Origin: Pseudomonas brassicacearum | Lineage (GTDB): Bacteria; Pseudomonadota; Gammaproteobacteria; Pseudomonadales; Pseudomonadaceae | NCBI RefSeq assembly: GCF_000585995.1 | Contig: NZ_CP007410.1 | Coordinates: forward strand, 4,367,430 to 4,431,429 | Reading direction: 5' to 3' | DNA: 64,000 nt | Shown: piece after piece, positions 43,368-53,625 of the stretch | Layout of the letters: each line of letters begins with the position of its first letter | How positions within the stretch are numbered: the stretch's first letter is position 1 | The notes under the pieces: generated by a model | The model's database searches: none | Told to the model about the DNA's origin: nothing | What the model saw: only the letters and a program-made list of their open reading frames with translations | Position numbers and translations under genes: made by a program

Positions 43368-45236
43368 ATGCGACTGGCGTTCCCTTCACTGCTCTTCACT
43401 GCCGTGGCCCTGCTGACAGGCGCCGTTGGCGTGAATGCCGCACCGCAACATGCCCTGACCGTCTATGGCGAACCGGCCAAGTACCCCCAGGGCTTCAGCC
43501 ATTTCGCCTACACCAATCCCCTGGCGCCCAAAGGCGGGACCATGCGCCGCTCGGCCATCGAGATCGGCCATTTCGACCATGTGCTGCCCTACATCGACAA
43601 AGGCATCGGCGTCAGCCAGATCGATGGGCTGTTGTATTCGCCACTGGCCCAGCGTTCGCTGGATGAACCCTATACCGTCTACGGCCTGGTGGCTGAGAAG
43701 ATGGAGCGCGCCGACGACGGCCTGTCCCTGCGTTTCTACCTGAACCCCAAGGCCCGCTTCGCCGATGGCAAGCCCATCACCGCCCAGGACGTGCGCTACA
43801 GCTTCGAGTTGCTGATGACCCAGGGCAGCTTACGCTATCGCACCCAGCTCGCGGCCGTCAAAGGGGTCGAGGTGGAATCCGAGCGCACCGTTCGGTTCGA
43901 CTTCAAGAACAACGAAAGCCGCACCCTGCCCCTCGACATCGCCACCCTGCCGGTCTTCCCCGAACATTGGTGGAAGACCCGCGACTTTGCCAGCGGAGGC
44001 GGCTACGAGGCGCCACTGGGCAGCGGTCCATACCGGGTCGGCAAGGTCGATTCCGGGCGCAGCATTACCTTCGAGCGCAATGCCGACTGGTGGGGCAAGG
44101 ACCTGCCGGTCAGCCGCGGGCTCTACAATTTCGACCATTTCAGCATCGAGTACTTTGGCGACACCGACGTGGCCCGCCAAGTGCTGCGCGGCGGCGCCTA
44201 TGATTACAACCGCGAATTCTCCGCCACCGGCTTTTCCATCGGCTATGACAGCCCGGCCCTGCGCGACGGTCGCTTGCAAAAGGCCCACCTGGCCACCGAG
44301 GCGCCCCAGACCGCCCAGGGTTTCGTGTTCAACCTGCAAAAGCCGCAGTTCCAGGATCGCCGTGTACGCCAGGCCCTGGCCATGCTCTGGGATTTCGAAT
44401 GGAGCAACCGCCAGATGATGCGCAACCTCTATGTACGTCAGCAGAGTTATTTCTCCAACACTGACCTCGCGGCCCGACAACTGCCCGATGCCGGCGAGCT
44501 GGCGATCCTCGAACCGTTGCGCGGACAAATACCCGACGAAGTCTTCACCGAGGTCTTCCAGGCCCCTAGGACCGACGGCAGCGGCGTGATCCGCGACAAA
44601 CAATTGCAAGCCCTGGCCTTGCTGGAAGAAGCCGGCTGGAAACCCGACGGCGACCGCCTGGTGAATGCCGAGGGCGAGCCGCTGAGTTTCACCTTCCTGA
44701 ACACCCAGAACGGTTTGGATCGCCTGCTGCTGCCCTACAAGCGCACCCTGGCGCAGATTGGCATCGACATGAGCATCCGGCGCATCGACGCGTCCCAATA
44801 CGTCAATCGCCTGATGAGCCGTGACTACGACATGATCATCACCGGCTACCCCGTCAGCACCTCACCGGGCATGGAACTCTACAACTACTTTGGCTCAGCG
44901 GCGGCCAACGACCCGGGGGCCAACAATTACATGGCCCTGAAGAACCCGGCGGTGGATGCCCTGATCGACGGTCTGGTCAAGGCCACGACCAAGGCCGACA
45001 TGCTCCGCCACGCCCGCGCCCTGGACCGGGTGCTGCAATGGAACTACTACTGGATCCCCAACTATTACCCGCCGGGCAGCTCGACCGTATGGTGGAACCG
45101 CTTCGGCATTCCGAAGGTGCAAGCCAGTAACGACGAAGCCATCGAAAGCTGGTGGGAGATCAGCACCACGCCGCTGACCAACGAGCAGATGACCGCTGAG
45201 CGCCTCAAGCGCGGCACACCCGGAGGGCCGCGTTGA
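43368..45236 (+). CDS. yejA: Oligopeptide ABC transporter, periplasmic binding protein
   Basis: ATG 43368 (AAGG six bases upstream) gives 622 residues with a signal peptide ([17 protein letters not shown]). The mature start contains [30 protein letters not shown], typical of YejA. The family-5 solute-binding fold continues with [25 protein letters not shown]. YejA delivers oligopeptides, including microcin C-type peptide-nucleotides, to YejBEF. Its TGA overlaps the yejB ATG. Confidence 0.94.
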   Translation: MRLAFPSLLFTAVALLTGAVGVNAAPQHALTVYGEPAKYPQGFSHFAYTNPLAPKGGTMRRSAIEIGHFDHVLPYIDKGIGVSQIDGLLYSPLAQRSLDEPYTVYGLVAEKMERADDGLSLRFYLNPKARFADGKPITAQDVRYSFELLMTQGSLRYRTQLAAVKGVEVESERTVRFDFKNNESRTLPLDIATLPVFPEHWWKTRDFASGGGYEAPLGSGPYRVGKVDSGRSITFERNADWWGKDLPVSRGLYNFDHFSIEYFGDTDVARQVLRGGAYDYNREFSATGFSIGYDSPALRDGRLQKAHLATEAPQTAQGFVFNLQKPQFQDRRVRQALAMLWDFEWSNRQMMRNLYVRQQSYFSNTDLAARQLPDAGELAILEPLRGQIPDEVFTEVFQAPRTDGSGVIRDKQLQALALLEEAGWKPDGDRLVNAEGEPLSFTFLNTQNGLDRLLLPYKRTLAQIGIDMSIRRIDASQYVNRLMSRDYDMIITGYPVSTSPGMELYNYFGSAAANDPGANNYMALKNPAVDALIDGLVKATTKADMLRHARALDRVLQWNYYWIPNYYPPGSSTVWWNRFGIPKVQASNDEAIESWWEISTTPLTNEQMTAERLKRGTPGGPR

Positions 45237-46294
45237 TGTGGGCTTATATCGCGCGGCGCCTGCTGCTGATCATTCCGACCCTGGTGATCATTCTGCTGGT
45301 GAACTTCGTCATCGTGCAGGCCGCGCCAGGCGGGCCGGTGGAACAGGCCATCGCTCACCTGCAGGGCATCGGCGGCGCCAGCGTCGGCAGTTCGAGCAAC
45401 ACCATGACCAGCAGTTCCCGCGCCAGTCGCGGCCTCGATCCACAGCTGATCAAGGACATCGAAAAACAATACGGTTTCGACAAACCGGCCCATGAGCGCT
45501 TGTGGCTGATGCTCAGCAGCTACGCCCGCCTGGACTTCGGTAAAAGCTTCTTCCGCGGCGCCACGGTCACCGACCTGATCCTGGAGAAAATGCCGGTGAC
45601 CATTTCCCTCGGGCTCTGGGCAACACTGATCACCTACTTGGTGTCGATTCCCTTGGGGATCCGCAAGGCCGTGCGTCACGGTTCCGCGTTCGATGTGTGG
45701 AGCAGCACGGCCATCATCATTGGCTATGCCATGCCGGCGTTCCTCTTCGCGATGTTCCTGATCGTGATGTTCGCCGGCGGCACGTCGTTGAACTGGTTTC
45801 CGGTGCGCGGGCTGGTGTCGGATAACTTCGAGTCCCTGTCGACGCTGGGCAAGGTGGCCGATTATTTCTGGCATTTGGTGCTACCGGTGACGTCACTGGT
45901 GATCGGCGGCTTCGCCACCCTGACGATCCTGACCAAGAACTCGTTCCTCAACGAAATCACCCGCCAATACGTGGTCACGGCACGGGCCAAGGGCATGAGC
46001 GAACAACGAGTGCTGTATGGCCACGTGTTCCGCAACGCAATGCTGCTGGTGGTGTCCGGCCTTCCCCAGGCGTTCATCAGCGTGTTCTTCGCCGGCTCGC
46101 TGCTGATCGAGGTGATCTTTTCCCTCGATGGCCTGGGACGCATGAGCTACGAGGCCGCCGTGTCCCGGGACTATCCGGTGGTGTTTGGTTCGCTGTTCAT
46201 CTTCACGCTGTTCGGCCTGCTCATCAAACTCCTCGGCGACCTCTGCTACACCCTGGTGGACCCGCGCATCGACTTCGCCGCGAGGAACGCCTGA
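45236..46294 (+). CDS. yejB: Oligopeptide ABC transporter permease
   Basis: ATG 45236 overlaps the yejA stop (TGATG), with GGAGG nine bases upstream; 352 residues. [38 protein letters not shown] is the N-terminal helix signature of DppB/YejB permeases. The EAA loop reads [28 protein letters not shown]. Six membrane helices. It forms the inner-membrane pore with YejE. Confidence 0.95.
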   Translation: MWAYIARRLLLIIPTLVIILLVNFVIVQAAPGGPVEQAIAHLQGIGGASVGSSSNTMTSSSRASRGLDPQLIKDIEKQYGFDKPAHERLWLMLSSYARLDFGKSFFRGATVTDLILEKMPVTISLGLWATLITYLVSIPLGIRKAVRHGSAFDVWSSTAIIIGYAMPAFLFAMFLIVMFAGGTSLNWFPVRGLVSDNFESLSTLGKVADYFWHLVLPVTSLVIGGFATLTILTKNSFLNEITRQYVVTARAKGMSEQRVLYGHVFRNAMLLVVSGLPQAFISVFFAGSLLIEVIFSLDGLGRMSYEAAVSRDYPVVFGSLFIFTLFGLLIKLLGDLCYTLVDPRIDFAARNA

Positions 46295-47316
46295 TGTTCA
46301 AGTTTTCACCCTTGGGCCGCCGGCGCTTCGAGCGTTTCAAGAAAAACCGTCGGGGCTGGTGGTCGCTGTGGCTGTTCATCGGCCTGTTCATCCTGACCCT
46401 GGGCGGCGAACTGATCGCCAATGACAAGCCGCTGGTGGTGAGCTACCAGGGCTCGCTGTATTTCCCGGTGTTCAAGCGCCACACCGAACAGGAGTTTGGC
46501 GGGCAATTGCCGTTCCAGGCCGACTACCGCAGCAGCTACGTGCAGAACCTGATTCACAAGGACGGCGGCTGGCTATTGTTCCCACCGATCCCGTTCAGCG
46601 ACGACACGCCCAACTATGACCTCAACCAGCCCGCCCCGAGCCCGCCCTCATCGGTGAACTGGCTGGGCACCGATGACCAGTCCCGGGACGTGCTGGCCCG
46701 GGTGATCTTCGGGGCCAGGGTGTCGATCCTGTTCGCCCTGGTGCTAACCGCCATCAGCGCGCTGATCGGCATTGCCGCGGGTGCGTTGCAAGGTTATTAC
46801 GGCGGCTGGGTAGATTTGCTGGGGCAGCGTTTGCTGGAAGTCTGGTCCGGGCTGCCGGTGCTCTACCTGCTGATCATTCTGTCCGGCTTCGTGGAGCCGA
46901 ATTTCTGGTGGCTGCTGGGGATCATGGCGCTGTTTTCCTGGCTGGCCCTGGTAGACGTGGTACGGGCCGAGTTCCTGCGCGGGCGCAACCTCGAATATGT
47001 GAAAGCCGCCAGGGCCCTTGGGCTCAGCGACCGCAAGGTGATCGTCCGGCACATCCTGCCCAATGCGATGAACGCCACCCTGAGCTACCTGCCTTTCATT
47101 CTCACCGGGGCGATCTCGACACTCACGGCCCTGGACTTCCTCGGCTTCGGCATGCCGGCCGGCAGCGCGTCGCTGGGCGAGTTGATCGGCCAGGGCAAAC
47201 AGAACCTGCAAGCGCCATGGCTGGGACTGACGGCGTTCTTTACCCTGGCGCTGATTCTTTCCCTGTTGGTATTTATCGGCGAGGCGTTGCGAGACGCGTT
47301 CGATCCACGCTCTTGA
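46294..47316 (+). CDS. yejE: Oligopeptide ABC transporter permease
   Basis: The ATG overlaps the yejB TGA; 340 residues. It matches YejE closely in the N-terminal NRRGWWSLWLFIGLFILTLGGELIANDKPLVV and in NWLGTDDQSRDVLARVIFGARVSILF. The EAA loop is LEYVKAARALGLSDRKVIVRHILPNAM. The periplasmic insert after helix 1 is typical of YejE. Confidence 0.96.
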   Translation: MFKFSPLGRRRFERFKKNRRGWWSLWLFIGLFILTLGGELIANDKPLVVSYQGSLYFPVFKRHTEQEFGGQLPFQADYRSSYVQNLIHKDGGWLLFPPIPFSDDTPNYDLNQPAPSPPSSVNWLGTDDQSRDVLARVIFGARVSILFALVLTAISALIGIAAGALQGYYGGWVDLLGQRLLEVWSGLPVLYLLIILSGFVEPNFWWLLGIMALFSWLALVDVVRAEFLRGRNLEYVKAARALGLSDRKVIVRHILPNAMNATLSYLPFILTGAISTLTALDFLGFGMPAGSASLGELIGQGKQNLQAPWLGLTAFFTLALILSLLVFIGEALRDAFDPRS

Positions 47317-47342
47317 AAACAGCCATGAAGCGGGACCTTGAG

Positions 47343-48917
<1,575 letters not shown>

Positions 48918-48921
48918 TCCG

Positions 48922-49785
48922 TCAGCTTGTCGGATTGCGTGCCATGACGATCCACGCCGCGCCGTCCATCATCACCGACCGCTCGCCAGGGAGGCCCGCG
49001 AAGGCAGCACGAACCGCGGCCCAGGCGCGGGCGCGGATGTCGTCGGGCTGATGAGCGAGCAGCAGCGACAATGGGCCGCCCTCGAACGCCATCTTCACCG
49101 CGTCGTCGATCGCCGCGTCCCGCGTCCCGCCCTCGCCGAACGGGATGGCAGCATCGAAGGGCGCGATAGCGATATCGGTGAAGCCGGCCGTCGTCAGGAT
49201 GCGTGTCAGCCGCCCCCGGTCACCGAACGAGAACGGACCGGGCGCTTCGGGACCGGGCGGCGCGGGTAGCGGGACGATGTCCTTGATCGCGCCCATCGGC
49301 AGGCGCACCCAATCGTTCTCGGCCACGCCGCGCCAGCAGACGAAAGCGACCCGCCCGCCCGGCCGCAGCGCACGCCGCATATGGGCAAACGCCCCAGTCG
49401 GATCGTCGAAGAACATCACCCCGAAACGCGAGAACAGGATGTCGAACGCGCCCTCAGGCAGCTCGGCGCTGCTGGCGTCGGCTACCCGGAACTGGGCCGG
49501 CGTATCCTGTGGCGCCAGCGCACGCGCTCGGCCGATCAGCGGTTCGGATATGTCCACGCCCAGCACATGGCCGCCCGCGCCGACGCGGCCCGCCAGTTCC
49601 AGACTCGACGCGCCCGCGCCGCAACCGACGTCTAGCACGCGTTCCCCCGTAGCGGGGGCGGCGGCTTCGATCGCAGCCTGGCCGAACACCGCAAACATGG
49701 CGTCGAGCCGGGCCTGGTTGGCGGCCCAGTACTCACCGCTTTGGCCATTCCAGTCGGCGACTTGATAGGCATTTTGCTCTGTCAT
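48922..49785 (-). CDS. Class I SAM-dependent methyltransferase
   Basis: ATG 49785 with GAGGAG five bases upstream; 287 residues. SAM motif I is VLDVGCGAGASSLELA, with DISEPLIGRARAL (acidic loop), FDILFSRFGVMFFDDP (motif II) and LRPGGRVAFVCW (motif III). The acceptor is unknown. It is the third gene of an operon with a monooxygenase-fold protein and a flavoprotein under a divergent TetR regulator, suggesting modification or detoxification of a small molecule. Confidence 0.88.
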   Translation of the reverse strand: MTEQNAYQVADWNGQSGEYWAANQARLDAMFAVFGQAAIEAAAPATGERVLDVGCGAGASSLELAGRVGAGGHVLGVDISEPLIGRARALAPQDTPAQFRVADASSAELPEGAFDILFSRFGVMFFDDPTGAFAHMRRALRPGGRVAFVCWRGVAENDWVRLPMGAIKDIVPLPAPPGPEAPGPFSFGDRGRLTRILTTAGFTDIAIAPFDAAIPFGEGGTRDAAIDDAVKMAFEGGPLSLLLAHQPDDIRARAWAAVRAAFAGLPGERSVMMDGAAWIVMARNPTS

Positions 49786-49811
49786 GACATCTCCTCGTCT
49801 TGATTCGTTCT

Positions 49812-50192
49812 TCAGGCCACGCAAAAGCCGGGGACGGCGACCTTCTGGAACAGGTGCGGGCTGGCTACAACGGATGACGGATATGCTGGAAGTTTCGCGA
49901 GGAACGCGGGATCAGTGAAGGCGGCGCGGACCGCCTCGGTAGATTCCCACACCACATAGTTCAGGTAAGTCGGGCTATCGCCGATCGCTCGATGTAATTG
50001 CATGGAAATGAAGCCCGGTTGCTTCGTTATGATCTCGGCAGCTGCCTTGAAAGCGTCCAGAAAGCCCGCTTCATCGGCGGGATCGACGACCATGAAGAGG
50101 TTGATAAGCACGAGAGGCGCGGCCGCGATACCGAGTTGGCGGTCAAACGGAAATTTCTCGTCTAGAGGTTTGAATGGTTTTATGGCGGGCAT
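49812..50192 (-). CDS. Antibiotic-biosynthesis-monooxygenase (ABM) fold protein
   Basis: ATG 50192 with AGGAG seven bases upstream; 126 residues. One ABM domain: VLINLFMVVDPADEAGFLDAFKAAAEIITKQPGFISMQLHR, then YLNYVVWESTEAVRAAFTDPAF. This ferredoxin-like fold occurs in cofactor-free monooxygenases and heme-degrading enzymes. The substrate is unknown. It lies 26 bases before the methyltransferase gene. Confidence 0.82.
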   Translation of the reverse strand: MPAIKPFKPLDEKFPFDRQLGIAAAPLVLINLFMVVDPADEAGFLDAFKAAAEIITKQPGFISMQLHRAIGDSPTYLNYVVWESTEAVRAAFTDPAFLAKLPAYPSSVVASPHLFQKVAVPGFCVA

Positions 50193-50248
50193 GGTGGCGC
50201 TCCTGTCTATTGTGCAATTGAAACTGGGGTGATCGATGCTGCTTGCCC

Positions 50249-51142
50249 TCAAACCAGCATCGACTGCTGGGCGGAGATGCCCGCCGTCGCGCCTTGCCAT
50301 GATGCCGTGGTGACCGAGGGCATTCCGAGGCTGGCGAGGTCGCCGGCGGCGTAGATGCCGGGCACGCTGGTTTCGCGGCGCTCGTCGACCTTGAGGACGA
50401 TGCCCTGGGGCGTATCGACCGTGGCGAGGCCCAGCGATTCATGCAGGCGTGCGGACGGCTTGTTGCGCGGATGCGCGAAAAGGATGTCGACCGCAACAGA
50501 GGGACCGACGTCGAGCCTGACGGTGGCGTTATGGCTCTCGTCATGGTCGATTTCGGTGATCCGGCCATCGACGACAGGGATGCCGCGGCGCGCCAGATCG
50601 GTCTGGATGTCGGGTGGAATGTCGTGACCGTTGGCGAATACCGTCAATGTGTCGGTCCAGTCGTGGTACAGCCTGACGTAGTTGTGCGACGGCGGGCCGG
50701 ACCAGACGAGGCCCCAATGCCGGCCGGCAACTTCAAAGCCGTCGCAATAGGGACAAGGCACGATGGAGGTTCCCCAGCCTTCGGCAAAACCGGGAAGTTC
50801 AGGCATCTGGTCGGCGACGCCATAGCTCAGGATCAGGCGGCGCGCCCTGAGGCTTTCGCCCTCGCCCGTGAGAACGGAGAAATCGTCGATGGCGCCGGAG
50901 ACGCTCTCGGCCCGGGCAGTGACCAGCTGGATTGTGGGATAGCGCGCCAGCTGCTGCCGCGCCTCGGCCAGAATCTCCAGCGGTGGCTTGTGGTCGTGGC
51001 CGAGCAGGCCATGAGAGTGGTCGGCGAAGCGATTGCGCGGCAGGCCGGTATCGAGAACGGTGACCTTGCGGCGGGCACGGCCGAGCTGCAGGGCGGCGGC
51101 AAGCCCGGCAAAGCTGCCGCCGATGATGATGACGTCATTCAT
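50249..51142 (-). CDS. NAD(P)/FAD-dependent oxidoreductase, thioredoxin-reductase-like
   Basis: 297 residues. An FAD-binding GGSFAGLAAALQLGRARRKV is at the N-terminus, a redox-type CPYC (VPCPYCDGFEV) lies at about 130, and the C-terminal FAD motif is SVPGIYAAGDLA. The NAD(P)-binding GxGxxG is degenerate (GLVWSGPPSHNY), so reduction by NADPH is uncertain; ferredoxin or dithiol exchange is possible. It is the first gene of the operon, divergent from tetR. Confidence 0.86.
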   Translation of the reverse strand: MNDVIIIGGSFAGLAAALQLGRARRKVTVLDTGLPRNRFADHSHGLLGHDHKPPLEILAEARQQLARYPTIQLVTARAESVSGAIDDFSVLTGEGESLRARRLILSYGVADQMPELPGFAEGWGTSIVPCPYCDGFEVAGRHWGLVWSGPPSHNYVRLYHDWTDTLTVFANGHDIPPDIQTDLARRGIPVVDGRITEIDHDESHNATVRLDVGPSVAVDILFAHPRNKPSARLHESLGLATVDTPQGIVLKVDERRETSVPGIYAAGDLASLGMPSVTTASWQGATAGISAQQSMLV

Positions 51143-51193
51143 GATGATAGGCTCCGCGTATGGATGAAGGAAGATTGGCTTGCAGCTTTAAGA

Positions 51194-51205
51194 TACTTTG
51201 AAGTA
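51194..51205. promoter_or_regulatory. Candidate TetR operator 1
   Basis: The near-perfect palindrome TACTTTGAAGTA sits in the 107-base divergent gap. A sister site, TACTGTCAAGTA, starts 32 bases farther right (51226), about three helical turns away. Confidence 0.6.
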
Positions 51206-51225
51206 CCGTAATTCAAGAATTAGAA

Positions 51226-51237
51226 TACTGTCAAGTA
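51226..51237. promoter_or_regulatory. Candidate TetR operator 2
   Basis: TACTGTCAAGTA differs from operator 1 only in the central positions. It ends 12 bases before the tetR start, consistent with autorepression. Confidence 0.6.
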
Positions 51238-51249
51238 CTGGAATTTTTT

Positions 51250-51912
51250 ATGACCGAAAACAACCAGACCCGGCGCGGCCGTCCCGCCAACGAGGCGCTT
51301 GGCCAAACGATAGTCGACGCCGCGGGCGAACTTTTTGCGGAATTGGGTTTTCAAGCGACGACAATGGACAAGGTCGCCCAGCGGGCGAAGATCTCCAAAC
51401 TCAGCATCTATCGGCACTTCGAGAACAAGGAGGCGCTGTTCAGCGCGGCCATCGCAGCCCACTGCCAGCAGTTTGCGCCACAGACCCTTATTGAAGGCGT
51501 CGGCGGTTCGGCGGCAGATCAACTCATGGCGGTGGGAACATCCCTGCTTCGCACGTTGTTGAGCCCGGATGTGCGCAGTGTCGAAGCCATGATCGTGGCC
51601 GCCAATACCAATCAAAAGTCGCTAAGCAAGCTCCATTACGAAGCCGGCCCCGCCTATGTCATCGCTCAGATCGAGGCCCTGTTGCGTCAGTTGCACGCGA
51701 AGGCGGTGCTGAACGTGCCCGATCCCCTGGGGTCCGCCCGCTTGTTTGCCGCGCTTTTCAAAGGATCCGATCTGCTGATGATCGCGCGCTTCGATGAGGC
51801 GAGAGCAGAGGACGACAACGAAATCGAATCCTATTGCCGGTCGGCCGTCGCCATGTTCATCGCCGCGCACGGTGGCGACGACAAACCCCTCCTCTCTGGA
51901 AATGCCCGATGA
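51250..51912 (+). CDS. TetR/AcrR-family transcriptional regulator
   Basis: 220 residues. The N-terminal HTH is TIVDAAGELFAELGFQATTMDKVAQRAKISKLSIYRHFENKEALF; the ligand-binding domain is C-terminal. It is divergent from the flavoprotein operon, with two similar palindromes in between. The natural target is therefore that operon and itself. Its stop overlaps the start of the sigma-54 regulator gene (ATGA), an unusual junction between functionally unrelated genes. Confidence 0.92.
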   Translation: MTENNQTRRGRPANEALGQTIVDAAGELFAELGFQATTMDKVAQRAKISKLSIYRHFENKEALFSAAIAAHCQQFAPQTLIEGVGGSAADQLMAVGTSLLRTLLSPDVRSVEAMIVAANTNQKSLSKLHYEAGPAYVIAQIEALLRQLHAKAVLNVPDPLGSARLFAALFKGSDLLMIARFDEARAEDDNEIESYCRSAVAMFIAAHGGDDKPLLSGNAR

Positions 51913-53315
51913 ACCCCACCGAAAGCCTCAAGGATTACAAGCGCGTACGCACGCTGGCGATCCGTTCGTTGTTCGAGATCATCGAGCAGTCCAGCGAAGG
52001 CACGGTGATTGTCGACCGCGATGCGAATATCGTCTGGATGAACGAACGCTATGCCCGGCGCTTCGGCCTGAACTCGGCGCAGGAAGCCATCGGTCGCGCA
52101 TGCGAGAGCGTGATCCCCGGCAGCCTGTTGCGGGAAGTGGTGCGTACCGGGCGGCCGATCCTGCTGGACATGCAGGACACACCCAAGGAACCGCTGGTGG
52201 TGATGCGCCTGCCGATCCATGACAGCGCGGGGGCGGTGATCGGTGCCATCGGTTTTGCCTTGTTCGATGAGTTGCGCAGCCTGTCGCCGATGCTCAAGCG
52301 CTACCTGAGCATGCAGGAAGAACTGGCCTCCACTCGCTCGTTGTTGCGGGCACGACAAACCAAGTACAACTTCGCTCATTTCATTGGCACCAGCAACGCC
52401 GGACTGGAGGTCAAGCGGCGTGCCCGGCGCAGCGCCAGCGCCGATTCGCCAGTGTTGCTGCTCGGCGAAACCGGCACCGGCAAGGAGCTGCTGGCCCAGG
52501 CCATCCACAGCGCTTCGCCCCGGGCGCACAAGGCGTTCGTCAGCATCAACAGCGCGGCGATTCCTGAATCGCTGCTGGAAGCCGAGTTCTTCGGTACCGC
52601 TCCAGGGGCCTTCACCGGTGCCGATCGCAAGGGCCGCGCCGGTAAACTGCAGATTGCCCAGGGCGGCACACTGTTCCTCGATGAGATCGGCGACATGCCG
52701 TTGCCGCTGCAAAGCAAACTGCTGCGGGTGCTCCAGGAAAAGGAATACGAACCAGTGGGTTCCAACGAGGTGCTGCAAAGCGATGTGCGAGTGATCGCCG
52801 CCACGTCCATGGATTTGGAAGCGGCCATCAAGCGCGGGGAGTTTCGCGCCGACTTGTATTACCGCCTCAACGTGCTGCCGATCCAGGTCCCACCGCTGCG
52901 CGAACGCCTGGATGACCTGCCCGCCCTGAGCGAGGCGATCCTCGAAGAACTGCGCAGCCAGCATGAACTGAACCGCGATGCACTGGACCTGCTGAGCCAA
53001 CACGCCTGGCCGGGCAACATCCGCGAACTGCGCAACGTATTGGAACGGGCCGCGTTGCTCAGTGATGACCTGGTGCTCACGGCGGCGGACATCCGTGCGG
53101 CCATCGGCACGTTCACACCGGTCACCCGCACGGCGAGCCCGAGCCTTGAGCCGCTGCCCCATGAAACCTTTAGCCAGGCCCGGGCGCGATTCGACCGGCA
53201 CCTGATCGAAACCACCCTCGCGCAATGCGGGGGCAAGGTAGTCGAAGCGGCTGAGCGGTTGGGGCTGGGCCGGTCGACGCTGTACAAGAAAATGGTGGCG
53301 TTGGGGATTGCATAG
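51909..53315 (+). CDS. hbcR: Sigma-54-dependent activator of hydroxybutyrate utilisation, HbcR-like
   Basis: ATG 51909 overlaps the tetR stop; 468 residues. A PAS domain (IIEQSSEGTVIVDRDANIVWMNERYARRF) precedes the AAA+ domain with Walker A GETGTGKE, the sigma-54 contact loop GAFTGAD and FLDEIGDMPL. A Fis-type HTH ends it (VVEAAERLGLGRSTLYKKMVALGI). Gene order with a GntP permease and 3-hydroxybutyrate dehydrogenase matches P. aeruginosa PA2005-PA2003, where HbcR activates the pair. Three similar 16-bp boxes and a -24/-12 element follow. Confidence 0.9.
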   Translation: MNPTESLKDYKRVRTLAIRSLFEIIEQSSEGTVIVDRDANIVWMNERYARRFGLNSAQEAIGRACESVIPGSLLREVVRTGRPILLDMQDTPKEPLVVMRLPIHDSAGAVIGAIGFALFDELRSLSPMLKRYLSMQEELASTRSLLRARQTKYNFAHFIGTSNAGLEVKRRARRSASADSPVLLLGETGTGKELLAQAIHSASPRAHKAFVSINSAAIPESLLEAEFFGTAPGAFTGADRKGRAGKLQIAQGGTLFLDEIGDMPLPLQSKLLRVLQEKEYEPVGSNEVLQSDVRVIAATSMDLEAAIKRGEFRADLYYRLNVLPIQVPPLRERLDDLPALSEAILEELRSQHELNRDALDLLSQHAWPGNIRELRNVLERAALLSDDLVLTAADIRAAIGTFTPVTRTASPSLEPLPHETFSQARARFDRHLIETTLAQCGGKVVEAAERLGLGRSTLYKKMVALGIA

Positions 53316-53350
53316 TCTCAATAAAGAGACTTTATTCTCAAAACATAGAC
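53315..53350. promoter_or_regulatory. Tandem activator boxes (candidate HbcR sites 1 and 2)
   Basis: GTCTCAATAAAGAGAC (53315-53330, overlapping the hbcR stop) and TTCTCAAAACATAGAC (53335-53350) start 20 bases apart, two helical turns. Both are palindromic around TCTC...GAGA. They stand about 210-240 bases upstream of the -24 element, as enhancer-binding sites do. Confidence 0.65.
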
Positions 53351-53378
53351 TACCGGTTTTGGAGCGCTTTGCGCTCTA

Positions 53379-53460
53379 TCGCGAGCAAGCTCGCTCCCAC
53401 AGTGGACGGCGTCATCCCAATAAACACGGTCAACCTGTGGGAGCGAGCTTGCTCGCGATG
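53379..53460. repeat. REP pair (TCGCGAGCAAGC class)
   Basis: TCGCGAGCAAGCTCGCTCC and its complement GGAGCGAGCTTGCTCGCGA face each other over a 35-base spacer. The pair lies inside the hbcR-gntP control region, between the activator boxes. Confidence 0.9.
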
Positions 53461-53480
53461 AGACCAGCACAGCCCACAAA

Positions 53481-53496
53481 ATCTCAAAACAGAGAC
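53481..53496. promoter_or_regulatory. Candidate HbcR site 3
   Basis: ATCTCAAAACAGAGAC repeats the sequence of the boxes at 53315 and 53335 and lies 63 bases before the -12/-24 element. Confidence 0.62.
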
Positions 53497-53558
53497 AAAA
53501 CTCCAAACCTGCTCGGCGAAATTTCATAATTTCCTTATATTTCATAAAGTTACCAACC

Positions 53559-53574
53559 TGGCACAGAACTCGCT
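53559..53574 (+). promoter_or_regulatory. Sigma-54 promoter of gntP-bdhA
   Basis: TGGCACAGAACTCGCT has GG and GC separated by exactly ten bases, as in the -24/-12 consensus. It lies 52 bases before the permease ATG and downstream of a sigma-54 activator gene. Confidence 0.82.
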
Positions 53575-53625
53575 AAAGCCTCTCCCACAGCTTCATCACA
53601 ACAATAACAATCCAGGAGACACACC

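Noticed and set aside
43830..44798. 322-codon minus-strand frame
   Set aside because: Antisense to yejA; composition typical of shadow frames in GC-rich DNA.
51831..53321. 496-codon minus-strand frame
   Set aside because: Antisense to the sigma-54 regulator; no ribosome-binding site and no recognisable domain.
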